Made by a program: the position numbers and the translations under genes. Under the pieces are notes generated by a model, which made no database searches, was not told where the DNA came from, and worked only from the letters and a program-made list of their open reading frames with translations. Source: Przewalskia tangutica (lineage: Eukaryota; Streptophyta; Magnoliopsida; Solanales; Solanaceae). From it: a stretch of 64,000 nt of DNA. Where the stretch lies: the NCBI GenBank assembly GCA_029844215.1, contig CM056732.1, positions 49,027,007 to 49,091,006 of the forward strand, read 5' to 3'. Numbering within the stretch: the stretch's first letter is position 1; the number at the start of each line of letters is the position of its first letter. Positions 10,676 to 23,222 of this stretch are shown here, piece after piece.

Positions 10676-13502
10676 ATATAAGCATGGCCATGGGTAATAA
10701 AACAAATCCGGGAATCTAACCCGCCTCCTGGTCACATGCCCCGGAATCCCACATCGTATAAGCATGTCCAAGGATCACTCATAATGGAAGCATACCCGTG
10801 GAATCCCACATCACTGTCGGTACGTCCAAGTAAACTTACAACAAGACAGCCGGCCCTCCAACTGAGAGTCACGACAACGTAAACATATAATACTTGCACT
10901 CAAAGCTATCACAAGCAAACATAGGCAAGTTCATTAAACCTTTAGACTTCAATTTTTATAAACTCATGGCACTTTCGTTTCACACATAAAAATCCGGGAA
11001 TTTAACCCAAAGTAGTATGTGCTTACATTCTTTTCAAAAGACTCCTTTTCATATAAAACCCCAAGATACTAACACCCGTAGTATCAAGACTTGTTTACAT
11101 TTTACCTAAGTCACTACACTTTTAGAAATACATTTTTAAACAAATCAAGTGACTTCTTTCCTTAAAACTTAAGCAATTGATGCTTTTAAAATCCATTTGC
11201 CTTTCTTTATTTCAAAACATTTATCATTACTTAGAGTAAATCACTCTTTTAACTTTCCATAAAGCTATTATAACCCACTTCCCATAAAGTCGTTATACTA
11301 ACTTTATACTTTAGGCAAATACATTCTTTTTATAACCAAGAGACTTATACTTTCGAAAACTAAGTATCGTATACTTTCAAAATACTTCAAGTCTCTTATC
11401 TTTTAGAATCAAGTTTCGTACTTTAGAAATCAAGTCTCATATCTTGAAAAATAAAGTCTCTTAACCTTTTTAGAATTCATAGTTCATAGTCTTAACACTT
11501 CATAACGTAGACTCTTTAAATTAAGCAACATATGCCTTATATGTGTGAATATGTTATACTTGTTTATAATGATCTCATTAAAGCAGCCATGATCTAGAAA
11601 ATGTAATACAATTTTGTCTTATCTTAGTTTCTATGCAGATGGAGAATTCTACTTGTTTTAATATAATTTATCGTCATTACATTTTCCTTTATTAACGCTT
11701 ATGATGGCTTGTTCGATACTTATTCTCATTCGTACGTAAATTAGTCAAAGTCAACTTGGCTCCAAATACCTCTGCGACTCTTACCAACCTCCCCCATAAG
11801 CCTTGGTAAGAACTTAGGATAACTCAGACATAACCTTTACATAGAGTAAATCAACATACATACTTCTTAACTTCTAAGAGTAGAAGGAAACATGAAATAA
11901 TACCACATGTACATTCCATACATAGAATCATGTCAAAAGAAGGAAGAGGTTCACATACCTCGCGACGATTATCGACAAATAGCAAAATGCTCCAAAGTAC
12001 TTCAACCTTGATAGCTATTCCATCCTTCAAGTAGAATACGCTATTCTTAGTACTTCCACCTATAATGGCCATAATACGTCCATTAACCTCTAGCTTCAAT
12101 CGTAGAATATTCTAAGTGTAAAGTCACCAAATCCTACGGAAAATCGGGCAGCACTTCCTTTGTTTCTACGTACTTTGCCACCTTTTTCAAGGCCGAAAAT
12201 CAGTAACCAAACGCCACATTTAAGGCTCAATCAATTCAGCAAATACAAAGGGGATTACACGCCTTAACATGATGTGTAAAATTACGCCACAATTAACATA
12301 AAACTGTCAATTCCTTAAGACACATTTTCGACAAAACACTATCCATAACAATATCACTTTCCTTACAATTCCTTTCAATCCAAGTCCTTAGTTCAACATG
12401 TTATATAGTCATAAACAACTTTAACAACTACAATTCCTTCTTTATATAACATGTGACGACTTAAACTAATAATCAAATCGAATTGTAATCTTAAGGGCTA
12501 AACATGCTAGTTTTCGGATTAGAGTTCTAATAGCCAATACACTTATCAAACTTCATAATATGTACCTCATGCTTGCTAATATCCATAGCTACAACAATAA
12601 GTAATCTTAATTACTAAAACGACAAGAATTTTACCTTTACAAGCCCTTATAATTTCCAAGATTCAATGTCGCTCCTTAGCAATTCTTAGCTCCTTTCCTT
12701 TACGCCCCAATCCTCTATTTGAAGCCTTTAGAAGCTCACAACCAACTTCTCTTCCATTTCCAATCAAAACCTATGAAAATGCCTTAGGTTTTCGCCTTGC
12801 GACTAACGTGAAAACGCCGTTTTTCCGAAATCTTTCTATTGAGATATCCTTACAATACCCTTAGGGACCTTGGGTTAAAGTCTTGTGGCTAATGGATCAA
12901 AACTACAAAATTTTTGTGTGGAAAACACACTAAAACCGAGAGCAACATGAACATACACAAAGTCTCTAAATTTTTCTAAGTGTTAAAAGAGCTAGTCTTG
13001 CACTAGTTGTGTATATATAATACAATAGATGACTTAGATTGCAACACTTGAGTGGCTAGGATGAGAGTAATTAATTAATTGGCCAAGTGGACAAGTTGAC
13101 TAGTCAATAAACTCAAGCTTTGAAGACTTATCTTCCTTGATGGTCAATGAACATTTTACCCTTGCTTCAATTTCGTCCAAGACCAATGTGGGGGTGCCAC
13201 GTGTCGCCCTCTTATTCGTCCATAAAATTCCGTAACCCTCGTGGGCCCCACAAAACGTAACATTCCTCGGGTGGGCCCCACGTGACCAAATCCGTAAAAA
13301 TAAATTTCCATAATGATAATAAGTTCCATACTCTTCAATTAATGCATTTTGAGAATCTAATTCTCACCAACGAACATTTTTCCTTTCCGACGTTCGGAAG
13401 ATTTTCCGTCGGAAAAACAATTCTTCCTTTCGTACCAATTTCAAGTCTTGTGTTCCTTACGTACATTCTCTTAAACATATCCTGGACTTACGGGGTGTAA
13501 CA
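10676..13502 (-). repeat. 3' LTR of element C (right part)
   Basis: Near-identical to about 15948-18768; ends GGGGTGTAACA at 13502. TATA box TATATATAA (+ strand text) at 13012-13020. The left 1 kb is displaced by B and lies outside the window. Confidence 0.85.
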
Positions 13503-13516
13503 TTCTTCCCCCCTTA
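13503..13516 (-). other. Polypurine tract of element C
   Basis: Minus strand taaggggggaagaa adjoining the 3' LTR; identical to the A tract. Confidence 0.8.
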
Positions 13517-13659
13517 GAAACATTCGTCCCCGAATGTTCTTTTGGAGTCCAATCTAATTATATAGCGACATAGTCTCCTTTTACTACACCCTTCATACAA
13601 CATATGCCACCCATGGCCACATAACAATACTTATACTAAAATGTCAACCTTGGCACTCA

Positions 13660-13826
13660 CGAAGCCAACTAGTCCATACTCATAATGACCTCAAAGTCTG
13701 TCGTAATCATCTCTACTAGGTCTACTAGGGTCTGACGACTGTATCATCACCGGGCAAATCTCATATACCCGCTCAGCTACCACCCAGACACCCAAGGGTG
13801 TAGCTACCTCGAAAGGTCCTTACGGA
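13660..13826 (-). pseudogene. Protease remnant of element C
   Basis: On the minus strand a PFEVATPL stretch is followed by WVVAERVYEICPV and then, after frame changes, DFEVIM-S-MD-stop-LAS. This matches the plant gypsy protease pattern (PFxVSTPVG..., DFDVIxGMDWL), the C-terminal half of an aspartic protease that cuts Gag-Pol. The remnant stops near 13660 and the polypurine tract follows, so the rest of pol is deleted. G shows the same stretch continuing further. Confidence 0.55.
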
Positions 13827-13959
13827 TTCGGGCTCTATTCCTTTACACTTGGTCGCTAACTTCTTACTGGTCGCACTCTTTCCGTACTTCCCACTCATAC
13901 TAGCATACATACATAACCCCCATACTGATTCTGGCCCCCAATCTTTTGGAGTCACTCTT

Positions 13960-14160
13960 TTAAACAACATAAGGCCATTTCCGGCTCTCACGACCTGGTT
14001 CCGGTGGAATGCGTCCACGAACCCGTAAGACAATTTACTAGACTTGGGCCTTGCACCCTCGTGACCCTGTCACGTAGCGGAACTACTACCAACTGATCCC
14101 ACTCTATTTCAGGCTATGAGGCGACCCGTAACAGGTCCTCAACCACTCGGCGTGACTTAA
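13960..14160 (-). other. Conserved segment (C)
   Basis: On the minus strand one frame reads VVVPLRDRVTRVQGPSLVN, sharing most of its text with G, A, E, F and H. The segment lies just before the protease remnant. Its function is not recognised. Confidence 0.5.
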
Positions 14161-14906
14161 CTCTTATCCTCGTCCGACTTAAAATCTTATCGCGAAAGCC
14201 TTATATATCTAAGGTCTCGGCAGTTATCAATATTCTTAGGCTCGCAATTCCCATGCTCCAAGCCTACCTTACCAGTCTCCCCATAAACGGGTACAATAAC
14301 TTCTCATAATACCATAATCGTGTCGTCTTGATCACAACAACCATTACTTACTCTATACGGACCTCATCCGTACAATTCTCTTTAGCCTACTACGTAGCTT
14401 AATATATTAACATGGTATTCCATTAAGTTTCTTAACATGACTTCATAAGGGTTCACTGCGCTATCAGACAGCTCATCCTTTCCCAATTATCTCAAAATAA
14501 AACATAAGACCTTGGCGAGAATTCATTAACTGTTCCATACCTTCCCGGTATCTAGTTAGTATTTACCAACTCCTGGTAATCTAAAATCATTCTAGGCAAC
14601 ACGCGTCTGACCCTCATACATAACTCCGTATAGATGTATGTCACAATACCAACTATACTATAATCATTACCAACCCGGATACGCAATCCACATAGTCCTT
14701 CCGGTCACCGCCTTTCTCGTAGGCTGCAATCAACATAACTCGTTAGGGAGACGACCGCAACAACACGTCTATCGCACGATCTCAGAGTGAGAAGAATGAA
14801 ACTAATCCTAAATGTCCTGCAGCCTCCACGATTATAGATGTGGTGCACAACACACCGATAATCAAGACTACTAGACACGGTGCAGAGACACTTTTGAGGA
14901 ATAATC

Positions 14907-14917
14907 GCTCGATACCA
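14907..14917 (-). other. Primer-binding site of element C
   Basis: Minus strand TGGTATCGAGC, four bases after the 5' LTR; a variant of the tRNA-Met PBS with a change at CAG. Confidence 0.7.
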
Positions 14918-14921
14918 CTTT

Positions 14922-17900
14922 TGTCACGACCGACCGGGCGGCGGTGCCCTACACGCACCTTCTACTCATACAACATAACAAATGCGGAAGATAAATAACA
15001 CTTTTTTTATCAAAACTAAGGCCAAGCCGATAAGGTGCCATAACATAAAAATTACCCGAAAGTGGTCTACACTCTAATAATGTAAAACAACTCTAACCAC
15101 CCACTTACGATGAATACGCACCTCTAAGATTTGGACAAATACTATGGGACAAGGCCCCGCACTTCGAATATACATAACCATGACGAAAAGCTCGAGCCAT
15201 CTGGGCCGTCTCAAAATCTTAAGCTCGCGGATCCACAGCGTAATACCTAAACTGCGGACATTAACGGCCGAAGAAGTCGATAACAACAGTACGAATATGG
15301 AACGGAAATAAAAATCTGATAAACAGATCATAATCAGTAAAAGAATGACAGGGGCAAGTATAAAAAGTACATACCAGATCCTGCCATGTCATTACCACTC
15401 ATGAACTTAATTGCACATCATTATATTTTTCATTCCATTAAGAGTTATAGCCAAATCTTACGTACATACTTAGGAGAAATCATTAAGTTCATTACCATAT
15501 AACTTACTTATCTTTCATAACATAATCCGGCCCTTTATGGAGGGACGCATATACTACCCGGCCCAATCTGGGACGCGATCAAGTCACACAAATATCAAAG
15601 CGTGCCCGTGGAATCCCCCATCACTGCCGACAGTCATAAGTGTAAAATATAACCATGTGACGCGCCCGTGGCATCCCACCTCACTGTCGGCGTACACATA
15701 CACAATACATATATATATATATAACGTGGCCGCATGCCCCGGAATCCCTCATCGTATAAGCATGGCCATAACGTGCCCCCGGAATCCCTCATCGTAGGCG
15801 CAGGTCTTCATGGGGAGCTAGCCCATGGAGTAATAATATAACATGCCCCCGGAATCCCTCATCGTGGGTACATGTCTTCATGGGGAGCTAGCCCATGGAG
15901 TAATAGTCGTACATAGCATGGTCGCATGCCCCGGAATCCCTCATCGTATAAGCATGGCCATGGGTAATAAAATAAATCCGAGAATCTAACCCGCCTCCTG
16001 GTCACATGCCTCGGAATCCCACATCGTATAAGCATGTCCAAGGATCACTCATAATAGAAGCATACCCGTGGAATCCCACATCACTGTCGGTACGTCCAAG
16101 TAAACTTACAACAAGACAGTCGGCCCTCCAACTGAGAGTCACGACAACGTAAACATATAATACTTGCACTCAAAGCTATCACAAGCAAACATAGGCAAGT
16201 TCATTAAACCTTTAGACTTCAATTTTTATAAACTCATGGCACTTTCGTTTCACACATAAAATCCGGGAATTTAACCCAAAGTACTACGTGCTTACATTCT
16301 TTTCAAAAGACTCCTTTTCATATAAAACCCCAAGATACTAACACCCGTAGTATCAAGGCTTGTTTACATTTTACCTAAGTCACTACACTTTTAGAAATAC
16401 ATTTTTCGGCTTCTAAATCAAGTGACTTCTTTCCTTAAAACTTAAGCAATTGATGCTTTTAAATCCATTTGCCTTTCTTTATTTCAAAACATTTATCATT
16501 ACTTAGAGTAAACCACTCTTTTAACTTTCCATAAAGCTATTATAACCCACTTCCCATAAAGTCGTTATACTAACTTTATACTTTAGGCAAATACATTCTT
16601 TTTATAACCAAGAGACTTATACTTTCGAAAACCAAGTATCGTATACTTTCAAAATACTTCAAGTCTCTTATCTTTTAGAATCAAGTTTCGTACTTTAGAA
16701 ATCAAGTCTCATATCTTGAAAAATAAAGTCTCTTAACCTTTTTAGAATTCATAGTTCATAGTCTTAACACTTTATAACGTAGACTCTTTAAATTAAGCAA
16801 CATATGCCTTATATGTGTGAATAAGTTATACTTGTTTATAATGATCTCATTAAAGCAGCCATGATCTAGAAAATGTAATACAATTTTATCTTATCTTAGC
16901 TTCCATGCAGATGGAGAATTCTACTTGTTTTAATATAATTTATCGTCATTACATTTTCCTTTCTTAACGCTGCAATGGCTTGTTCGATACTTATTCTCAT
17001 TCGTGCCGTAAATTAGTCAAGTCAACTTGGCTCCAAATACCTCCTAACGACTCTTACCTATATCCCCCATAAGACTTGGTAAGAACTTAGGATAACTCAG
17101 ACATAACCTTTACATAGAGTAAATCAACATACATACTTCTTAACTTCTAAGAGTAGAAGGAAACATGAAATAATACCACATGTACATTCCATACATAGAA
17201 TCATGTCAAAAGAAGGAAGGGGTTCACATACCTCGCGACGATTATCGACAAATAGCAAAATGCTCCAAAGTACTTCAACCTTGATAGCTATTCCATCCTT
17301 CAAGTAGAATACACTATTCTTAGTACTTCCACCTATAATGGCCATAATACGTCCATTAACCTCTAGCTTCAATCGTAGAATATTCTAAGTGTAAAGTCAC
17401 CAAATCCTACGGAAAATCGGGCGACTTCCTTTGTTTCTACGCTTTGCCACCTTTTCAAGGCCAAAATCAGTAACCAAACGCCACATTTAAGGCTCAATCA
17501 ATTCAGTAAATACAAAGGGATTACACGCCTTAACAGACGTGTAAAATTCTACACAATTAACATAAAACTGTCAATTCCTTAAGGCACATTTTCGACAAAA
17601 CACTATCCACAACAATATCACTTTCCTAACAATTCCTTTCAATCCAAGTCCTTAGTTCAACATGTTATATAGTCATAAACAACTTTAACAACTACAATTC
17701 CTTCTTTATATAACATGTGACGACTTAAACTAATAATCAAATCGAATTGTAATCTTAAGGGCTAAACATGCTAGTTTTCGGATTAGAGTTCTAATAGCCA
17801 ATACACTTATCAAACTTCATAATATGTACCTCATGCTTGCTAATATCCATAGCTACAACAATAAGTAATCTTAATTACTAAAACGACAAGAATTTTACCT

Positions 17901-18768
17901 TTACAAGCCCTTATAATTTCCAAGATTCAATGTCGCTACTTAGCAATTCTTAGCTCCTTTCCTTTACGCTCCAATCCGCTATTTGAAGCCTTTAGAAGCT
18001 CACAACCAACTTCTCTTCCATTTCCAATCAAAACCTATGAAAATGCCTTAGGTTTTCGCCTTGCGACTAACGTGAAAACGCCGTTTTTCCGAAATCTTTC
18101 TATTGAGATATCCTTACAATACCCTTAGGGACCTTGGGTTAAAGTCTTGTGGCTAATGGATCAAAACTACAAAATTTTTGTGTGGGAAACACACTAAAAC
18201 CGAGAGCAACATGAACATACACAAAGTCTCTAAATTTTTCTAAGTGTTAAAAGAGCTAGTCTTGCACTAGTTGTGTATATATAATACAATGGATGACTTA
18301 GATTGCAACACTTGAGTGGCTAGGATGAGAGTAATTAATTAATTGGTCAAGTGGACAAGTTGACTAGTCAATAAACTCAAGCTTTGAAGACTTATCTTCC
18401 TTGATGGCCAATGAACATTTTACCCTTGCTTCAATTTCGTCCAAGACCAATGTGGGGGGGTGCCACGTGTCTCCCTCCCATTCGTCCATAAAATTCCGTA
18501 ACCCTCGTGGGCCCCACAAAACGTAACATTCCTCGGGTGGGCTCCACGTGACCAAATCCATAAAAATAAATTTCCATAATGATAATAAGTTCCATACTCT
18601 TCAATTAATGCATTTTGAGAATCTAATTCTCACCAACGAACATTTTTCCTTTCCGACGTTCGGAAGATTTTCCGTCGGAAAAATAATTCTTCCTTTCGTA
18701 CCAATTTCAAGTCTTGTGTTCCTTACGTACATTCTCTTAAACATATCCTGGACTTACGGGGTGTAACA
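14922..18768 (-). repeat. 5' LTR of element C (3847 bp)
   Basis: Begins TGTCACGACC and ends GGGGTGTAACA; 18769 onward is unrelated sequence. TATA box on the minus strand at 18276-18284; CACGTG boxes at 18464-18469 and 18545-18550 in U3. This is the longest LTR in the window. Confidence 0.85.
15600..16100 (-). repeat. Tandem-repeat domain of C LTR
   Basis: Multiple 'cccgtggaatccc' and 'cccggaatccctcatcgt' units. About 15771-15843 and 15844-15906 form a direct duplication carrying 'cttcatggggagctagccc'. The short dinucleotide run at 15711-15722 (atat) lies inside. Confidence 0.6.
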
Positions 18769-19265
18769 ATCTTACACCAAAATCATCACCATAAAATCGC
18801 CCTCTTCTAAGTAAGAATCTAAACAAATCAAATCCGAAAACCCACCAAAATATAGAGAATTTGCCATACCCAAACTATCTCTTACCAAAGCTTGCTACAA
18901 AATCTCACTAAATCAGTCCCTATAAATACCACAAATCGCGCCCAAATCTCACAAAATCAGCACCAAGAGCATAACCAAATCAGCCTTAAGAATATATCTC
19001 AAACTTACCAAAATTGGGACTAAAATACGACTATATATTGATCGATTGTGGCAATGCAAAAGGGGAAGGGAAAAATCAGTCTTAATATCCGGAAATCATC
19101 AATATTTCGCTCGCAGTAGAAACCCTTTCAATACCATCGAAAACCAGCAGCAAATAGTAACAAGAATCATTCGAACATCAACGAGTATAAAAGCCTAATT
19201 CTTTAAAGCAAATCAACAAAAATCTTTCCTCCCTCGCAATCACATCGCAATACAAATCTCCGAGT
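18769..19265. other. Unassigned AT-rich stretch
   Basis: Sequence changes completely at the right end of C. I see no ORF, LTR end or repeat of this window in it. A TATA-like ctatatattg sits at about 19031 and many short 'accaaaat' and 'aaatca' words recur, without a clear unit. It may be the flank or spacer of the RT fragment that follows. Confidence 0.35.
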
Positions 19266-19790
19266 GGATCGACGACTTGATACGCTGCCTATGCAAATTC
19301 TCAAAGTGTGAGTTTTTCTTAGTTCGGTAGCTTTCTTGGGGCATGTGGTGACCATGGATAATATTATGATGGATCCCAAAAAGATTGAGGTTGTTCAGGA
19401 TTGGATTCGGCTAGCTTCAGTTTCTGTGGTTCGGAGTTTTATTGACCTTGCAGGGTATTATCGATGATTCGTGGAGGGATTTTCATCCATTGCAGTTCTA
19501 CTGACTAGATTGACTCAGAAGGAGGTAGTTTTCAGTGGTCTGATGCTTGTTAGGTGAGCTTTCAAAAGTTCAAGACCTTATTGACTACCGCTCTGATTTT
19601 ATCCTTGTCAGTAGAGGGAGAGAGTTTTACCATATACTGTGATGCTATTGGAATGTGTCTTAGGTGTGTGTTGATAAAGAAAGGGAAAGTGATAGCCTAT
19701 GATTTGAGAAAATTGAAGGTTCATGAAAAGAATTATCCTACCCATGACTTAGAGTTGGCGGCGATCATGTTTGCATTGAAGATTTACCCG
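19266..19790 (+). pseudogene. pol: RT / RNase H fragment of a Del/Tekay-like Ty3/gypsy element
   Basis: On the + strand, LCKFSKCEFFL is followed after a one-base shift by SVAFLGHVV, DPKKIEVVQDW and LAGYYR-stop-FVEGFSSIAVLLTRLTQKE. This is the end of the reverse transcriptase domain. [13 protein letters not shown] and [14 protein letters not shown] then mark the start of RNase H. The order is that of chromovirus pol. Stops, shifts and a missing central stretch show it is dead. The homology ends sharply after [11 protein letters not shown] near 19785, before the usual continuation. No LTR of this element is visible nearby. Confidence 0.8.
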
Positions 19791-21200
19791 GAGAAGGTAA
19801 TATTTTACCCTTCTAGTCTTAGATTTCAGTTTATATTAATGTGTGTAACATGTGTTTCGTGCGATGGCTTAAGTGTCCTAAATTGATTACTGAACCTGTT
19901 TTAGTTGATATTATTTGCTATTAATGTTTGCGACTGTGCTTGTTAATGCGTTTTAATAACATTTGTTGTGATTGAACTTAGTGTGTTTGGATTTTTAAGA
20001 AGCACGTCTTGTGGTGTATTAAATGGATACACTGTCAATACTAACCTCGATTAAAGGATGTTCTGGATACTTGCTAGTCATATTAGGATTAATGTAATAC
20101 AGAATCATGCCTTGGTTGTTTTTTGCTAATCTTCTTAATTGGTTCACCCCAGTAAGATGTGAAGATGTTATATGCTAAACTAGTTAAACTTGCCATATGG
20201 TTTATGACCTCTAAACTTCACTATGTCCTGTTAAGGTGTTAATATGATGTGTGCTTTTGTGTCCATTTCACTAAATTTCAAGTCAATATAATATCCAATC
20301 ATGTCCTCGGCATGTGGAATTGTGTCGTGGATTTGTGACCCATGTGCATTTGTTTTTTTGGTACATTTTATGGAGTTTAGACTTTATGTAGTGTCCATCC
20401 TAAGCTTGAAACACTGGACATTGTGAACCTATCTCTCTTGGGCTTTAAAATTGCAGTCAGGTTTACGGAATTATTTGTAATGCCGAATTTGACTATACCG
20501 GTGTGTTGTACTTCGCTTGCATTCGATGAACAATGCAATATATCGTGAATGCGATCTTGTCTTAGAAAGCATTAAGCAAGTAGAACTGGCCTCATAAATG
20601 ATTGGAAAATATTTCATCTGAACTAAGAAATGTCTTGGTATTTGGTTAAGTCATATATTCTCTCCAAACTAAATATTCTTATCAAGAATTGGTGGTTCCA
20701 GAACTGGGCATACCACTGTTTCTGCAGACGTAGTCCTATTCCCTCTGCCTTGGTGTTAATCTGGTTCTTGTTAGTGTGATTCTGCCTCACCTATATCGTA
20801 TGTCATCCTTCTTGTCTAATTAGGATTATCTTGCATCCCTAAAAATTCATGCTTGATATGAAGATGTATAGGCCAATTAAGATAAAATATACTCGCATAT
20901 AAAAATGATTGCTAGAATAAATGTCGCATATAAACTGCTTCTTATTTATTCCTATCTACTTAAGTATCAAAAGCTATGCTGGTTTCAGAGTTCATCCCCT
21001 TCATAATTTTATTGGTACTGTTAGAGGGCTATTGTATCATGCTATAATTGTTTCCATGTATTGTCTTTTCTCTTGTTGGAATACCCGTGGCCCAGTTATA
21101 ACAAAACTACTAGGCAGAATCCCAGGTTTCATTATTTTTTTTGCTTCTGTCTTGCATGTTTGGCCTACACGAGAGCTTGGGCAAAAGCCCATTTGATTAT
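19791..21200. other. Unassigned stretch, possibly 5' part of the Tat/Ogre LTR
   Basis: No coding or repeat match to the rest of the window. It is T-rich with short plus-strand frames that show no known motif. Its position directly before the Tat/Ogre LTR end, and the multi-kilobase LTRs known for Ogre elements, make it plausible as LTR, but no TG start is identifiable. Confidence 0.3.
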
Positions 21201-22289
21201 TTCATCATTTGCCTGATGATGTCTACAACCTTATTTGCGTTCATACACATTTAAATGGGGCTATATGTGTTTAGATTTTATACTAATGCCATATATGATT
21301 CAATAAAACTTGGACATGTACTAATCCTTATCTTTTCTTATATTTTTACATGAAATGCATCGGAGTAATGAAGAGTCTCATGGCGAGACTCATCACGAGC
21401 TACAATGAGTGAAGACCCGCATATATGTGCATCCGCATTCGCATTCCCGCCTCAGTACTCCTAAGACAAAATAGGACAAGATGACGTCGTCATCCATCTC
21501 AACTCCTTTTACTCTCTTAATCTCTTTGCCTCATTCATGTCTTTATTTTGTTATTGGTAATTTATTATCTAACTTTGTAATTAATAGGAGACATAGAACA
21601 ATCAGCCTTTGAATAAATAAATTGGGCGGGTAGTTTTAAAAATCAGAAATGCACTTCTAATTACTTATTTTAGGGCTTGACATGCATGTCTAAACTTTTG
21701 CCAAATAATAATAAATCTCTTTTGCATTATGCCACATATATATAAAAAATCAATTTTGCAAGTGAATGCATACCTTTAATCAATAAATCAACTTTGAATG
21801 TAAATGCATACTTTTCACTTCATATGTATTTTACAATGCTTTACAAATGCATGCCTTCATCCAAAAGACTAACTTTACAGGTATACAATAAGTCTTATAA
21901 ATTCTTTTTATGTTATCAAAATGCACCCTTTTTTTTAAACACTTGCAACCTCTTTTACTTTTCAAAACATGCATTGCATTCTTAGCATAATAATCAACCT
22001 AGGTTTGAACGGACAACCGCAAGTTAGCGGATCTTAGAGGGTGTCTAACACCTTCCCTCTAGATTAATAAAGAACCCTTGCCCAGAATCTCATTAAGTTT
22101 AGCAGACCATTAAAATGGAGTTAGTGTTAACTTTAACCTAGTTGACATTTAGGTGTCCTAATTCACCCAACTAATTAGGTGGCGACTCCGCGAACCCTTT
22201 TAGCATTTTAGCACACTTTTAGCATTTTATTTTATTTTCTAACATTTCTAAGCAGGAGTGAATGTCGCGGTCGAAAAAGGCGTGTGAAA
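21201..22289 (+). repeat. 3' part of a Tat/Ogre-type LTR
   Basis: The text 'gggtgtctaacaccttccct', 'aataaagaacccttgcccag' and 'ggtggcgactccgcgaaccc' at 22041-22199 is of the kind found in the LTR/leader region of plant Tat/Ogre elements, and a matching PBS follows. Exact LTR limits are not certain. No second LTR copy occurs in the window. Confidence 0.55.
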
Positions 22290-22306
22290 TGGCGACTCAT
22301 TGGGAT
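22290..22306 (+). other. Primer-binding site of Tat/Ogre element
   Basis: tggcgactcattgggat resembles the TGGCGACTCTGCTGGGGA-type (tRNA-Arg) PBS of Tat/Ogre elements with a few changes. Confidence 0.5.
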
Positions 22307-23222
22307 AATCAGGTTCTTAACCATAGCAAGCCTAGGGTTATTATTTGGCATTGTTTTTGTTGTAATTGTTGTAATTGCTATTTTTTACCGCTTTCCTTAA
22401 ACTGGCATTCCGCTCATACTTTCTCCACTCTGGAAAATTCACACAATCACACACTACACACGTCAGTGTGCTTCACGCACCCGCAAATTTCTTTCAAATA
22501 CCCAAAATTTTAGGAGAGTTGGCGCCTGCGCGGAGTTAGATCGGTTAGTCCGTCACCGTAGCCTTCTCACTCGAGTTGTCCGCCGGGAACTCAAGCGTCT
22601 AGTAAGCCAAATCTTAGAAACTCGTGATGTAGCTATACCACTCTTTTATATTAAGACATGCACGATTTACCTTAGGTGGGTCGGTCCCTGGTATCGACAC
22701 TACAATTAGGAAAACACCAAAACGGTCAACGGGTTTCACAACCCAACGGCCCAACATCATATTATGTGTTGTATGATCATGATAAATGGATCCAAGCCAA
22801 AAGTGACATGCCAAAATCGGGAAACGTAAATTCATTTTTTGCATTTGTATCATGACTATTGTAACACGACTATAAGCATAATTTAGTCTTAGGTTTATTT
22901 TGTTGTTATAAACTTTAGTTTTACTTCTCAGCCCAAAGCATCTCAATCCAATGGCTTGGACCCGTTTGTCATAGTTTTGCATATGTGGCGTTTAGGCCTA
23001 CCTCAGGCATAAAAGAGGTCCCAAACATGCTGAAAGCACGCTTGATTTGCAATTTGCTTATTATTGTGTGTTACTTGCAACTCTTTGCACATTATACTAA
23101 CTTGGTTTGCTTCATTTGTTAAATGATTATTTTTGCCTAGCTTATTCCCCCAAAGTTTGATTCGCGTTGACTGGTAGAACACCTCCATAAAAAAAGAAGT
23201 AGAAGCACAATCATTCAATAAA
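22307..23222 (+). other. 5' leader of the Tat/Ogre element
   Basis: About 0.9 kb between the PBS and the gag ATG. It contains 'ttggcgcctgcgcgg' near 22518. A minus-strand frame of 122 codons at 22614-22982 has no recognised motif and is treated as chance. Confidence 0.45.

Larger units (their letters stand above)
10676..18768 (-). mobile_element. Element C: gag-less long-LTR element (3' LTR incomplete at left)
   Basis: The 3' LTR part 10676-13502, internal 13503-14921 and 5' LTR 14922-18768 are in order on the minus strand with polypurine tract (13503) and PBS (14907-14917). The internal region is only 1.4 kb. It has the leader, the conserved segment and a broken protease remnant, but no zinc knuckle or other recognisable gag. 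The two LTRs are nearly identical where both exist. Confidence 0.85.

Noticed and set aside
18769..19265. Host gene promoter or 5' exon before the RT fragment
   Set aside because: Only weak TATA-like text and no coding signal; not enough to call a gene.
22614..22982. 122-codon minus-strand frame
   Set aside because: No motif; it lies in the leader of the Tat/Ogre element on the opposite strand.
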